A stretch of DNA of 64,000 nucleotides from Moesziomyces globuligerus (lineage: Eukaryota > Basidiomycota > Ustilaginomycetes > Ustilaginales > Ustilaginaceae): positions 372,001-436,000 of the forward strand of contig JARVLF010000001.1 in NCBI GenBank assembly GCA_030849465.1, written 5' to 3'. Of this stretch, positions 20,432 through 30,145 are shown piece by piece. Position 1 is the first letter of the stretch. Every line of letters starts with the position of its first letter. The translations under genes were made by a program, and so were the position numbers. The notes below the pieces were generated by a model. That model saw only the letters and a list, made by a program, of their open reading frames with translations. It did no database searches and had not been told where the DNA came from.

Positions 20432-21408
20432 TTACGTGGGACGGGGGTTTCGGGAGCGGAAGTCTTTGTTCATCTCGTCCATCGTGCACCACTGGACGCC
20501 TTTGTGCGTGTTGATCCAGTCGATGAAGCGTTCGTGCATCGCCAGCACCTGTGGCCGGCCCGACACATCCGGATGCACTGTGATCTGCCATCCGTAACGG
20601 AAGAAGACACCACGCGATTGAGGATCAGTGGCTGCTCGAGTCGAGAGTGGGATTTGTGGGGGAGAGTGAAACTTACGGGGAAGACGAAATCCTCTTCGTT
20701 GTCGTAGAGCCACTGGAACATGTCCATCCACATCTGTTCGATGTCTCTGGGGTTGACCCAGCCGTGGCTGTTGGGAGCGGTCTTGATGAACATCATGGGC
20801 GGGAGGTCGTCTACGTACCAATTGGCGGGGATCTCTACGAGGCCGGTCGTCTTTCCGCGTTGCAGGGGTTTCATCCAGTCTGCGGCTTTTTTCTCGTAGT
20901 CGATCTTTGTCCACTGATCGCCCGTTCTGAGCCAGTAGCACTGGGAGTCATGGTGCATCATCGAATGGTCGTACTCGATGCCGTAACTCAGCAGCAAGTC
21001 GGCACCCTCTTGGGACGTCTCCCACCAAGGCGCCACGCTGCCGGTCGGAGGTTTGCCTACAAACTCGGTCAACTGGGCGAAAGTCTTTTCGAGGATCTCC
21101 TTTTGCTGGTCGAGCGACATGGCGGTGGGGTTTTCGTGCGAGTAGCCGTGCAGACCGATCTCGTGGCCCGCATCGACGATGGCACGACACTCGTCGGGGA
21201 ACGACTCGAGCGTATGGCCCGGGATGAACCAGGTCGCCTTGATGTTCTTCTTGGCGAAAAGACGCAGCATCCTCGGCACACCCACCTCGGCCGCAAAGAT
21301 GCCGCGCGAGATGTCCGAGGGCGAATCCTCGCCGCCGTACGACCCCAACCACCCCGCCACTGCATCAATGTCGACGCCGTACGATACGAGGACCCGCTTC
21401 GGTGCCAT
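20432..21408 (-). CDS. Cytosolic CE4 polysaccharide deacetylase (PgdA-like)
   Basis: Two exons, 20677-21408 and 20432-20584, with a 92-nt intron (GTAAGT...CAG, phase 0), giving 294 residues. Splicing restores the family motif FPITVHPDVSGRP and gives a C-terminus RNPRPT, strong support for the model. The protein has the NodB/CE4 fold: GVDIDAVAGWLGSYGGEDSP with Asp13/Asp15, then LHGYSHENP with His87 and His91 as metal ligands, and VAPWWE. There is no signal peptide. The pattern resembles the Helicobacter pylori PgdA subgroup rather than secreted fungal chitin deacetylases. The substrate is unknown; the known subgroup acts on N-acetylated sugars or related amides. It is divergent from the aldehyde dehydrogenase gene across 468 bp. 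Confidence 0.88.
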
Positions 21409-21876
21409 TGTGTAGTAATTCCAAGATGGGGCAATAATCAGAAAGAGAAAGGCGAAGGTGGAAGAGCGATGATTGCGAGTAGAGTGACAAGCTGAGGCTG
21501 CTGAGTAGAGATAGCCAACCAGACTCGGGCGTTGGCTCGAGCACACGACACCCCCCGCAGCTTGGGAGCCTGCTGATAGCGGTGGTCGCCGAAGGCTCGT
21601 GCGAGGCTGGCTTGGGTGGAGGCCGTTTGGATTGCCGAAGGATTCCCCGCGTTGTGAGATGACGGCCTAACATCATCGTACGAATTTCCGGCCGGGTGGC
21701 AGTTGAGCCGCGGCCCGACTGGTGCCAAAAAAGAGGCGCTGCGAATGTCAAGTTTTTCTCGCTGCGACCGTTCCGAGCCGGCTCAGCTGGACCGCGTTTG
21801 AGCCCGTGCGACGCTCCGATGCCGCGCTTCATCTCTCGGCCCCACCACAATGTCATAAAAGGACCAGGGTCGCCTC
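21409..21876. promoter_or_regulatory. Divergent deacetylase / aldehyde dehydrogenase promoter
   Basis: 468 bp between divergent starts. A TCATAAAAGG sequence lies about 25 bp before the aldehyde dehydrogenase ATG. No gene seen. Confidence 0.45.
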
Positions 21877-23893
21877 ATGTCCTCCATCCCCTGGACCACC
21901 CTGCGCACCCTGCGAAGCAGCTTCACACTAGCACGCATCTCGACAACACGCTCCCTCCGCAACGTCCAATCCACCTCGTCGACACACCAGGTAAGTGCCA
22001 TGCTCACAGTCGGGCTGCCGGTCGCAACGACGCTCTTTCGAGTGATGAGGACAAATTCTACTCTTGTGAACAATCCAACACCGAGAAGGTCATCAGCCTT
22101 ACACCGTGCGGAGCATCAGATTAACCAGACTCTGACCAAACGGCGTCGTCCGCCCCCGCAGCCCCCGCAGCCCACGCATGTACGCACCGCTGGAAGCTCA
22201 ATGCTGACATCCTTTGTACTCCCAGCACACGGCTTTCCGACGAAGCCATCCCCGCTTCATCGCTACCTCTAGCACGCTCGATCCGGCGGCGATCGCCTCG
22301 CAGCTGAGCAGCATGGCGTCTACCTCGCGCACACCGGCACCCGAGCCGACGCTGTACATCGACGGCAAGTGGACGCACGCAAAGGCAGGTCACACGCGCC
22401 CCATCATCAACCCCTACGACGGCTCGACGATCTGCGTGATCGACGAGGCGGGCAGCGACGACGCGCTCGCCGCCATCCACTCGGCCGTCGACTTCTTCCG
22501 CACCTCGGCGTGGCCGCACCAGACGTGCGCGCAGCGCACACCGCTGCTCTCGCGCGTCGCCGAGCTCCTCCAGCGCGACAAGCACATCCTCGCCGAGATC
22601 GAGACGAGGGACACGGGCAAGACGCTCGAAGAGAGCCGCGTCGACGTCGACGACGTCACCAACGTCTTCCGCTTCTACGCCCACGAGGCCAACAAGCTCG
22701 ACCAACCCAAGCGCATCGTCTCGGACGTCATCCCCGCCTCGGTGCAGAGCACGACGAGCCACGTGCCCGTCGGCGTCTGCGTGCTCATCGCACCCTGGAA
22801 CTATCCGCTGCTGCAGATCTGCTGGAAGGTCGCGCCGGCGCTCGCCACGGGCAACGCCGTGATCATCAAGCCCTCCGAGGTGACGCCGCTCTCGACGCTG
22901 CACTTTGTCAAGCTGCTCGTCGAGGCCGGTGCGCCCGTCGGCTCGGTCCAGCTGCTCACCGCCGGCGGCGCAGCCGTGGGGCCGACGCTGACCGAGCATC
23001 CGGACGTCGACCTCGTCTCGTTCACCGGCGGCCTCGATACGGGTCGGCGCATCATCCAGTCGTGCGCCGGCACCGTCAAGCGATGCACCGTCGAGCTCGG
23101 CGGCAAGAACCCCAACATTGTGTTTGGCGACGTCGACCTCGAGTGGGCCATCGACACGGTCGTCACCGCCGTCTTCCTGCACTCGGGCCAGGTGTGCTCG
23201 TCGGGCGCGCGGCTGATTGTCGAGGAGACCATCGCCGACCAGCTCGTGGCAGGCGTCGTGGAGCGCGCCAAGCGCATCCGCATGGGCAACGGCATGGATC
23301 CGGCCAGCGAGACCGGTCCGCTCGTCTCGGCCGCCCATCTGGCCAAGGTCGAGGCGTACGTCCGACTCGGCGTGCAGGAGGGAGCCAAGCTCGTGGTCGG
23401 CGGTGCGCGTCCGGATGCGCACGCGCATCCCGAGCTCGCCAACGGCTTCTTCTTCTGTCCGACGGTGCTCGATCACTGCCACCGCGACATGCGCATCGTG
23501 CAGGAGGAGACGTTCGGCCCCATCCTCACCGTCGAGCGCTTCAAGCACGGCGACGAGCAGCACGCCGTCTGGCTCGCAAACGATACCAAGTACGGCCTCG
23601 CCGGCGGCGTGCAGTCGCGCGACGAGGCGCGCGCACGCAGGGTGGCCAAGCAGCTGCGCCACGGCACCGTCTGGATCAACACTTATGGAAGCTACACGCC
23701 CGCCGCCGAGTGGGGCGGCTTCGGCATGAGCGGCAACGGCCGCGAACTCGGCTCCAAGGGCCTCGACGAGTACATCGAGACGCGCCACGAGTGGGTCGAG
23801 ACCCAGCCCGCCATGCCCGCCTGGTTCAAAGGCCAGGGCCCGGAGCTCAAGCCCGCAGCCACCACCACCACCGCCATCAAGCCCAAGCTCTGA
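21877..23893 (+). CDS. NAD(P)-dependent aldehyde dehydrogenase, probably mitochondrial
   Basis: Preferred model: exons 21877-21990 and 22226-23893, 593 residues. The 235-nt intron has a GTAAGT donor, a CTGAC branch point 18 nt before the acceptor, and CCCAG. Exon 1 gives an Arg/Ser/Thr-rich leader without acidic residues (MSSIPWTTLRTLRSSFTLAR), continuing after the junction with RRSHPRFIATSS, which looks like a mitochondrial cleavage site. A shorter protein of 526 residues could start at ATG 22313. Numbered from that ATG, the catalytic residues are intact: Asn163 in WNYP, Glu261 in VELGGK and Cys295 in GQVCSSG. The enzyme oxidises aldehydes to acids. The sequence resembles betaine-aldehyde or aminoaldehyde types, but the substrate is not certain. 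The last three residues are PKL, a weak PTS1-like end. Confidence 0.85.
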
Positions 23894-24348
23894 GACGAAA
23901 GCTCAAGCTCAGCCTCAAGCTCCAACGCTCCAACCGTGTTCGGCCTTTGTACGATAGATGCTCCTTGATACCTGTGTAGCGCTCCGCTCGTAATTGATAT
24001 AATCTAACAAAATCCAGCCATGCGACAACTGCGAGGCGATGGACGGCCATGCACGTTTGAATCATTTCACGCGTGTTCAGGCACAGCGCCAGTCGAGGCA
24101 GCCTCGCCCCTTTCGAGGCTCTGGCTCTCTGATTGAAACCAACCCCACTCGGCCTGTGCGAAGGACTCAGCCGGGCCATCGCACCGCCCTCCACCCCGGA
24201 CACCACCATCACCCTCACCCTCATCCTCGACAGCCCTAGACATCCCCTACGCTTCCTCCTCCCCACCTAGCTGCGAATCGGACATCCGACACTCTTCGCA
24301 TTCAGCACCCGCACCCTCACCCGCACCCCTCCCCGCTCGGGATTCGCC
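23894..24348. other. Intergenic region
   Basis: Aldehyde dehydrogenase 3' end and ubiquitin protease promoter and leader; the last 150 bp are pyrimidine-rich. Nothing else seen. Confidence 0.5.
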
Positions 24349-27300
24349 ATGCCCGCCGCGGTCGGTCCCACCAATGGCATGGCCACGGGCACGGGCACGG
24401 GCACGGGCACAGGCACAGGCACAGGCACCGCCGCCTCTGCGTCCTCCTTCCTCTCGCCCAACCATCCGCTCAACCTGCGCAAGCAGGCGCAGCCCAAGCT
24501 CGACTCGAGCTTCAGCGTCAAGACGTACATCGGCGCCGCAAACGCGCTGCTCGACAAGGCGCGCGCCGCCGACGCCCAGGGCCAGATCGAGGTGGCCTTT
24601 GTCAACTACCTTAAGGCCGCCAACGTCGCCGCCTTTATCTCCAAGCACGATGACTGGCCCAAGATCCAGAAGGCGCGCACCTCGGTCTACCAGGCCTACA
24701 ACGAGCTCATGAAGCAGGCGCCCGCATTCATCGAGCGAACAAAGCGCCTCGAGTCCCAGCTCGCCCTCCGCGAGGAGCGCAATGCCCAGCAGCTCGCTCA
24801 GGCCGCTGCAGAACAGGCTGAGAACGCGGCTCGTCAGAGAAAGGCTCAGCCCCCAGGCGACTCGGCCCTTCGCAATCAGCCATCCAACACCGACCCGACC
24901 GAGTCCGAAGGCTCAACACCCCCTCCCGCATCCAGCAACGCCAACCAGCATCAGCACCAGCACGACGACGACGACCACGAAGATCACTCGGCCCACGGCA
25001 CCGACGCCTCGCCCATCGACCACCACGCAAACGGAAGACGCACCGGAAGCTCCCTAGCAGACCGCCTCCAGGCCCTCCGCAACAGCGCTGCCAGCGATCC
25101 CGCGGAAATCCAGAACAGATCCCGCTCCGACTCGGCCGCACGATCAGAGTCGTCCGCGCACGACTCGGCAGCCGAAGCTTCGCATAACGACGCTGCTTTC
25201 GGCATGCACGGTCTACAGCACGCCCTCGACCCCTCTTCCGCACCTGTCTTCCCCGCCGTGCCCACCGCGTCCGAGTTCAACGCCAGCTACCCCACCATCG
25301 ACCAGCTCGAGAGCTCGTCCCAGTCCACCGGTTTCCCGGTGCCACCCTCGCATCCCGTCGGCAAGTCCAAGCGCCCGCTGCCCGCACCTCCCTCCGCCAG
25401 CTCCACCAACGTCGCACGCGAGTTTGCCCTCGCCCGCGACGTGCCCGAGCCCTTTGACGCCTCGGACCCCTCGGCGGCAAAGCCACCACGCATCATCGAC
25501 GGCCTCCCACCGCACGACCCGCATCGCATCAGCCTGCAACGTCCTACGTCCGCAACGCCGTCTCCGCGACCATCGCCGGCGGCCAATGGCGCCGAGCCGC
25601 GCTCGCTCCTCGTCGGCGCCAAGCCGCCGCTGCCGATGAAGAACCACATCACCGTCGAGGAGCTCTTTGGCTTCCTCCACCCCGGCTTCGAGGAGTTCAC
25701 CGATGCGCAGGGCCAGCGCAAGATCGGCAAGAAGATCGGCCTCGACGTGCTGCTCCTCGACGTGCGCAGCCGCGCCGAGTTCGACGCAGGCCGCATCCTC
25801 GGCGGCAAGCTCGTCTGCATCGAGCCCATCACGCTGCGCGACGGCATGAGCTCCGCCGACATCGAGGATACGCTCGTCCTCTCGCCCCCCGAAGAGCAGG
25901 CGGCGTTCGCAGCGCGCAATCGCTTCGACCTCGTCGTGCTCTACGACCGCAACCTCCGCGCGCTCCGCGGCACGCACTCGGCGGATCGCGTGCCGCAGGA
26001 TCCGCACGCGCAGGCGCGCATCAACCTCCTCGTCCGCGCCATCTACGAGAACGAGTTCGCAAAGACGCTCAAGCATCAGCCCGTGCTGCTCGTCGGCGGC
26101 TTCGAGCGCTGGGCGCAAAAGGCGGGCGAGAGGCTCGTGCTGCGCAGCGGTGCGGCCAGCGGCGCGCAGGGCGGTGTGCAGAGGAGCAGCATCTCGTTCG
26201 AGCCGGGCACGCGCTTTCCGACGGCTGACGATCCCAGCACGCGTGCGGCGACGGCGGAACAGCTTGCCCAGCAGCAGGAGCTCAAGCGCGCACGCAGGCA
26301 GCAGCAGGTGCTCGCCGACAGCGGCGCTTCGTCGCCCTACGCTGCGCAATCGACGCCCAGCTCGCCCGCAGCGGCTCCGTCGCGGCACAGCATGCAGCCG
26401 GGCAGCATCTATCCGAGCCGCACGAGCAACGGCGCGAGCTCGCCCTTCTCGGCGGGCGGCATGGACGGTGCGGGAGGTGCTTATGCGGGGCCTTCGCTGC
26501 CCGCGCGCGCCTACAAGGCGCCTGGAGGCATCGCCTCGGGCGCGCCAGCGTTTCCGCCCGCGGCGGCACACAGGTCGCCGTCGCGATCCAACTCGACGAG
26601 CACGTTTGACTATCCGCAGCTCAAGAGCGTCGGAGCCGGCGGGCTGTCTGCGTTCGGCAGTGTGGCGCCGCAGCCGCCGCCGGTGGCGGCTTCGTCGGCC
26701 TCGCCGTCGGGCGCAGTGGTGGCGAGCGGGCGCGACCGCGCGTCGTCGTCGTCGGTGCCGCCGATCCCGGGCACCGGCTCGGCGGGAGGCAACGATCCGT
26801 CCAAGAAGCAGGTCATGGCGCCCGGATACGCAGGTCACCTCAGCACGCAGACGTCGCGCATGTACGCCAGCCCCACCAACGGCCGCAGCGCCGACGAGAT
26901 CAAGATCGGTCTCACGGGGCTCAAGAACCTGGGCAACTCGTGCTACATGAACTCGACGCTGCAGTGCCTCTCGGCGACGATCCCGCTGGCGCGCTTTCTG
27001 CTCGACGGCTCGTACAAGCAGGCGATCAACCGGACCAATCCGCTGGGCACGCAGGGGCAGCTGGCTACGGCCTTGGCCGGCTTGGTGCAGGTGATGTGGG
27101 GCGAGAAGTATGCGTTTGTCTCGCCCGTGACGTTTCGCGAGGCGATGGCGAGGTTCGCGCCGAGCTTCCGCGGGTACGACCAGCACGACTCGCAGGAGTT
27201 CCTGGCCATCTTGCTGGATGGACTGCACGAGGATCTCAACTACGTCGTCACGAGGCCTGCGGCGGTCGAGATGACGCCGCAGCGCGAGGCGGAGCTCGAG

Positions 27301-27987
27301 ACGCTGCCGCAGCAGGTGGCGAGCGGCAAGGAGTGGGCGATCTACCGCATGCGCAACGACAGCCTCGTGGTGGATTGGTTCCAGGGTCAGTTTCGCAACA
27401 AGCTCACCTGTCTCACGTGCGGCAAGACGAGTACGACGTACGAGGCGTATACCTACCTCTCGCTGCCTGTGCCGCATGGGAGGGGGGTGGGTAGGGTTTC
27501 GTTGGAGCAGTGTCTGGATGCGTTTGTTCGCGAAGAGGTGTTGGACAAGGCGGATATGTGGAACTGTCCACGATGCAACAGGCCGCGCAAGGCGACAAAG
27601 AGGCTCTCGATCTCGAGGCTACCTCAGATCCTGCTCATCCATCTCAAACGCTTCTCGTTCAAAGGACCTTTTACGGACAAGATCGATACGACGGTTACGT
27701 TTCCTACCACGTCGACGCTGGATCTGACCAACTACATGCCGCCACCTTTGCCGCCGGGCGTGGCGGTGGCTGCGGGCGCAGAGAGTAGCAGTCAGCAGCC
27801 GCCGTATCTGTACGAGCTCTACGGCGTCACGCATCACTTTGGTAGCCTCAACACGGGCCACTATACCGCGACGGTCAAGAGCCATCGCGAGTGGTGGTAC
27901 TGCGACGACTCGCGCATCACCCGCGGCGACGATCGTCAGCTCCACACAAACAGCCCCTACGTCCTCTGGTTCCGAAGACGCCCCTAA
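24349..27987 (+). CDS. Ubiquitin-specific protease with rhodanese domain (Doa4/Ubp4-like)
   Basis: A 1212-residue single-exon cysteine protease that should remove ubiquitin from substrates. Domain order: a Gly-Thr repeat; a helical USP8-dimer/MIT-like region (about 45-140, ALLDKARAADAQGQIEVAFV); a long Ser/Pro/Ala-rich linker; a rhodanese-like domain (about 428-590, VLLLDVRSRAEFDAGRI); another disordered stretch; and the catalytic domain (about 855-1212). The Cys box GLKNLGNSCYMNSTLQCL has nucleophile Cys865. The His box LNTGHYTA has His1171, and WWYCDDS has Asp1187. A zinc-binding CxxC pair is present (CLTCGK and CPRCNR). This arrangement is that of yeast Doa4, which recycles ubiquitin at late endosomes with ESCRT-III, and of human USP8. 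Orthology within Ubp4/5/7 is not resolved. It converges with RTF1. Confidence 0.92.
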   Translation: MPAAVGPTNGMATGTGTGTGTGTGTGTAASASSFLSPNHPLNLRKQAQPKLDSSFSVKTYIGAANALLDKARAADAQGQIEVAFVNYLKAANVAAFISKHDDWPKIQKARTSVYQAYNELMKQAPAFIERTKRLESQLALREERNAQQLAQAAAEQAENAARQRKAQPPGDSALRNQPSNTDPTESEGSTPPPASSNANQHQHQHDDDDHEDHSAHGTDASPIDHHANGRRTGSSLADRLQALRNSAASDPAEIQNRSRSDSAARSESSAHDSAAEASHNDAAFGMHGLQHALDPSSAPVFPAVPTASEFNASYPTIDQLESSSQSTGFPVPPSHPVGKSKRPLPAPPSASSTNVAREFALARDVPEPFDASDPSAAKPPRIIDGLPPHDPHRISLQRPTSATPSPRPSPAANGAEPRSLLVGAKPPLPMKNHITVEELFGFLHPGFEEFTDAQGQRKIGKKIGLDVLLLDVRSRAEFDAGRILGGKLVCIEPITLRDGMSSADIEDTLVLSPPEEQAAFAARNRFDLVVLYDRNLRALRGTHSADRVPQDPHAQARINLLVRAIYENEFAKTLKHQPVLLVGGFERWAQKAGERLVLRSGAASGAQGGVQRSSISFEPGTRFPTADDPSTRAATAEQLAQQQELKRARRQQQVLADSGASSPYAAQSTPSSPAAAPSRHSMQPGSIYPSRTSNGASSPFSAGGMDGAGGAYAGPSLPARAYKAPGGIASGAPAFPPAAAHRSPSRSNSTSTFDYPQLKSVGAGGLSAFGSVAPQPPPVAASSASPSGAVVASGRDRASSSSVPPIPGTGSAGGNDPSKKQVMAPGYAGHLSTQTSRMYASPTNGRSADEIKIGLTGLKNLGNSCYMNSTLQCLSATIPLARFLLDGSYKQAINRTNPLGTQGQLATALAGLVQVMWGEKYAFVSPVTFREAMARFAPSFRGYDQHDSQEFLAILLDGLHEDLNYVVTRPAAVEMTPQREAELETLPQQVASGKEWAIYRMRNDSLVVDWFQGQFRNKLTCLTCGKTSTTYEAYTYLSLPVPHGRGVGRVSLEQCLDAFVREEVLDKADMWNCPRCNRPRKATKRLSISRLPQILLIHLKRFSFKGPFTDKIDTTVTFPTTSTLDLTNYMPPPLPPGVAVAAGAESSSQQPPYLYELYGVTHHFGSLNTGHYTATVKSHREWWYCDDSRITRGDDRQLHTNSPYVLWFRRRP
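24385..24426. repeat. Hexanucleotide repeat (ACGGGC/ACAGGC)7
   Basis: Four ACGGGC and three ACAGGC units in frame at the start of the ubiquitin protease gene, coding Gly-Thr dipeptides. Confidence 0.95.
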
Positions 27988-28117
27988 AAACCCCCACCTC
28001 GCTCTCGTCGTGCTTGGCAATTGAGATTCTCGGCGCGCGCGCGGACTGGGCAGTGCTGCAAACAGAAGGAGACGCAGGTTGGATTTTTCATGGCATGTGC
28101 ACGAGTGCGACGAGGCG

Positions 28118-29728
28118 CTAGAAGTCGCCGAGATCCACCTCGACCGAAGCGGCGAAGTTGGGCAAGCTGACGAAACGGTTGTTGACGAGGGTGGGCTGAT
28201 TGTGTTTTGGCTCGAGCTGGAGTGGAGCAGCTGAGGGCGCCGAGGGGTTCGGTTTGGGTTTGGGTTTCGAGTCGGGTCTTCTGTCCTTTGTTCTATTCCT
28301 CTCGTGGACGGCTGCGAGTCTAGCCTCGAGGCTCTGAGTCTGGCCTTTTGGCGGAGCGGCGTTGGAGCCCATGACCGAGGCGGCGTGAGCGCGGATGGAT
28401 TTTTTCTGCTCGAGCACGCGCTTGATGTCGGCCTCGGTCAGAGGCGTGTCGAAGAATCGCTCGAGCTCGTCTGCCTTTGCCACGACGGACGACGGACGGG
28501 GGATGCGCTGGTCGTGCGCATGCAGCGTCCGCAGCCAGCGCTCGCGTTCGCTCTCGCTAAACTCACGACGACTGAGCATGGTGAGTCTCGCCTCGTGCTC
28601 GCCGCCCGCGTGCTCAAACGCCACGTAGACGTTGCACCACCGCGGCTCCGACACATCGTCCGAGAGGTTGTAGAACTTGCCCGGCTTCTCGACCACATCG
28701 GTGATCTGGTGGATCCGGTACACTTCCTCCGTGCCGCGACCGTCGTCGCGAGGTCGAACGCCCCAGGAAAAGCGGATGAACGCACCTGTCAGGATCGCCT
28801 TCCACCGCGGCGCGTACAGCCGAGACTCGACCCGCTCCCGACTGATGCGCGCCGCGTTGAGCTCCGCCAGGCTCGGCGGCTCGGCGCTGCTCTCCCCGTC
28901 GAGCCGACGGCGCGGATCCTTGCGACGCGCCGAATCCTCGTCGGCGTCCGAGGCGTACGAGTCGTCGTCGTCCGAACTCGCGTATCCGCGACGCGACCTC
29001 AGCTTTTCGTCGTCATCCGACTGCGCTCCGCGTGCCGTTCCCGCCGCCTTCTCCCTGCGGCGGTTGCGCAGTTCCGAGAGTTTGGCCGACTTGGCGTCGG
29101 TCTGACCGGGTAACTTTTTGCGTCTGCTCTTGGCAGCCGAAGCGGCACCGCCGTATTCGAACTCGGACTCCTCGTCCTCCTCCTCGTCGTCGTCGCTCTC
29201 GCTCTCGCTATCACCGCCACGTACGACCCTACGCGTCTTGGTCTCGCTCCTGCGCGCGGCCTTCTTGGTGGCGCCCGCCGCCGCCTGCTGCGCCTTGACG
29301 AGCGCGGCGAGCTCGACCTTCTGCCTGCGCTGCACGAGCTCGTCCCTGCGGCGCGCGAGGATATCCTCGCGCTCGAGCTCGTTCATCGCCATGAGCGCCT
29401 CCATGTCGCGCGCCGACTTGTAGATGCCCTGGTACGGATACGGCGTGGGCTCGACGTCGTCGTCGTCGGCCGACGAGGCGCGCTTGCGCGGCCGCCGCGT
29501 CGGCGGCAGCGCATCGTCGTCCGAACCGGGCGCATCCGCATCCGAGCCCGACTCGGACTCGTCGAGCAGCTCCAACCGCCGCTTCTTGGCCAGCGACGAT
29601 GCGTGCGACGGCGACCGCTTGGGCGCGCCGCGCGAGCGATGGCTCTCCTCGTCCGACGACGAGAGGTCGATCTTGCGCGCCGATCCGCCTGCCAGCGCGA
29701 GCAGCTCGTCGTCAAGTCCTCCAGCCAT
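28118..29728 (-). CDS. RTF1: Paf1 complex subunit RTF1 (Plus3 domain)
   Basis: A 536-residue single-exon protein. The frame is open further upstream but the first in-frame ATG is at 29728. Rtf1 travels with RNA polymerase II and is needed for H2B ubiquitination and later H3 methylation. Residues 1-95 are acidic and Ser/Arg-rich. Residues about 97-150 (YPYQGIYKSARDMEALMAMN, then EREDILARRRDELVQRR) match the histone modification domain. A Ser/Asp/Glu-rich linker follows. The Plus3 domain spans about 287-410: ISRERVESRLYAPRWKAI, FIRFSWGVRP, YRIHQITDVVE and YNLSDDVSEPRWCNVYVAFE. Plus3 binds the phosphorylated Spt5 repeats. The C-terminal helix (ADIKRVLEQKKSI) is also typical. Confidence 0.93.
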   Translation of the reverse strand: MAGGLDDELLALAGGSARKIDLSSSDEESHRSRGAPKRSPSHASSLAKKRRLELLDESESGSDADAPGSDDDALPPTRRPRKRASSADDDDVEPTPYPYQGIYKSARDMEALMAMNELEREDILARRRDELVQRRQKVELAALVKAQQAAAGATKKAARRSETKTRRVVRGGDSESESDDDEEEDEESEFEYGGAASAAKSRRKKLPGQTDAKSAKLSELRNRRREKAAGTARGAQSDDDEKLRSRRGYASSDDDDSYASDADEDSARRKDPRRRLDGESSAEPPSLAELNAARISRERVESRLYAPRWKAILTGAFIRFSWGVRPRDDGRGTEEVYRIHQITDVVEKPGKFYNLSDDVSEPRWCNVYVAFEHAGGEHEARLTMLSRREFSESERERWLRTLHAHDQRIPRPSSVVAKADELERFFDTPLTEADIKRVLEQKKSIRAHAASVMGSNAAPPKGQTQSLEARLAAVHERNRTKDRRPDSKPKPKPNPSAPSAAPLQLEPKHNQPTLVNNRFVSLPNFAASVEVDLGDF

Positions 29729-30145
29729 TTCGTTAAGAGAGCAAAGGGGGCGAAGGGGTGCAAAGGTGGCGGGGGTGGCGGGGGTGGCGGGGGTGAAGAG
29801 GGAAGGATGCAAAGAGCGCTCCGAGGCAGAGTTAGAGTCGGCGCAAACACGGTGCGACCAAAGCGCCGCCAAAACGCGGAATTCGGAAGCCGCCGCCGCC
29901 CTGACTTTTGTCGCACGAGTGGCCTCGCGATTTTCGATGGAGAAAGACCAACAGCAAGACGAAATCAAACATGTACAAAATAGCTCACTTGGCAGCCGAC
30001 CTTGCTGCCAAACCACCGTATCAATAGAGCGACACTGGCCATTCCTGAGTCTAGGCGTGCCTGCCGAGATGACGCGCCAAGCGTTGCTCGCTCACACGAT
30101 AGAGCTTGCATCGCTCATTCGACTCGGACTCGACATTTGCAAGCG
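29729..30145. other. Intergenic region, RTF1 upstream side
   Basis: RTF1 leader and promoter plus the 3' end of the neighbouring unrecognised gene. It contains a 9-bp repeat (GGTGGCGGG, about three copies) at 29765-29794. No gene seen. Confidence 0.5.

Noticed and set aside
25213..27477. 754-codon antisense open frame within the ubiquitin protease gene
   Set aside because: The plus-strand product has complete catalytic motifs; the antisense product is Arg-rich low-complexity sequence.
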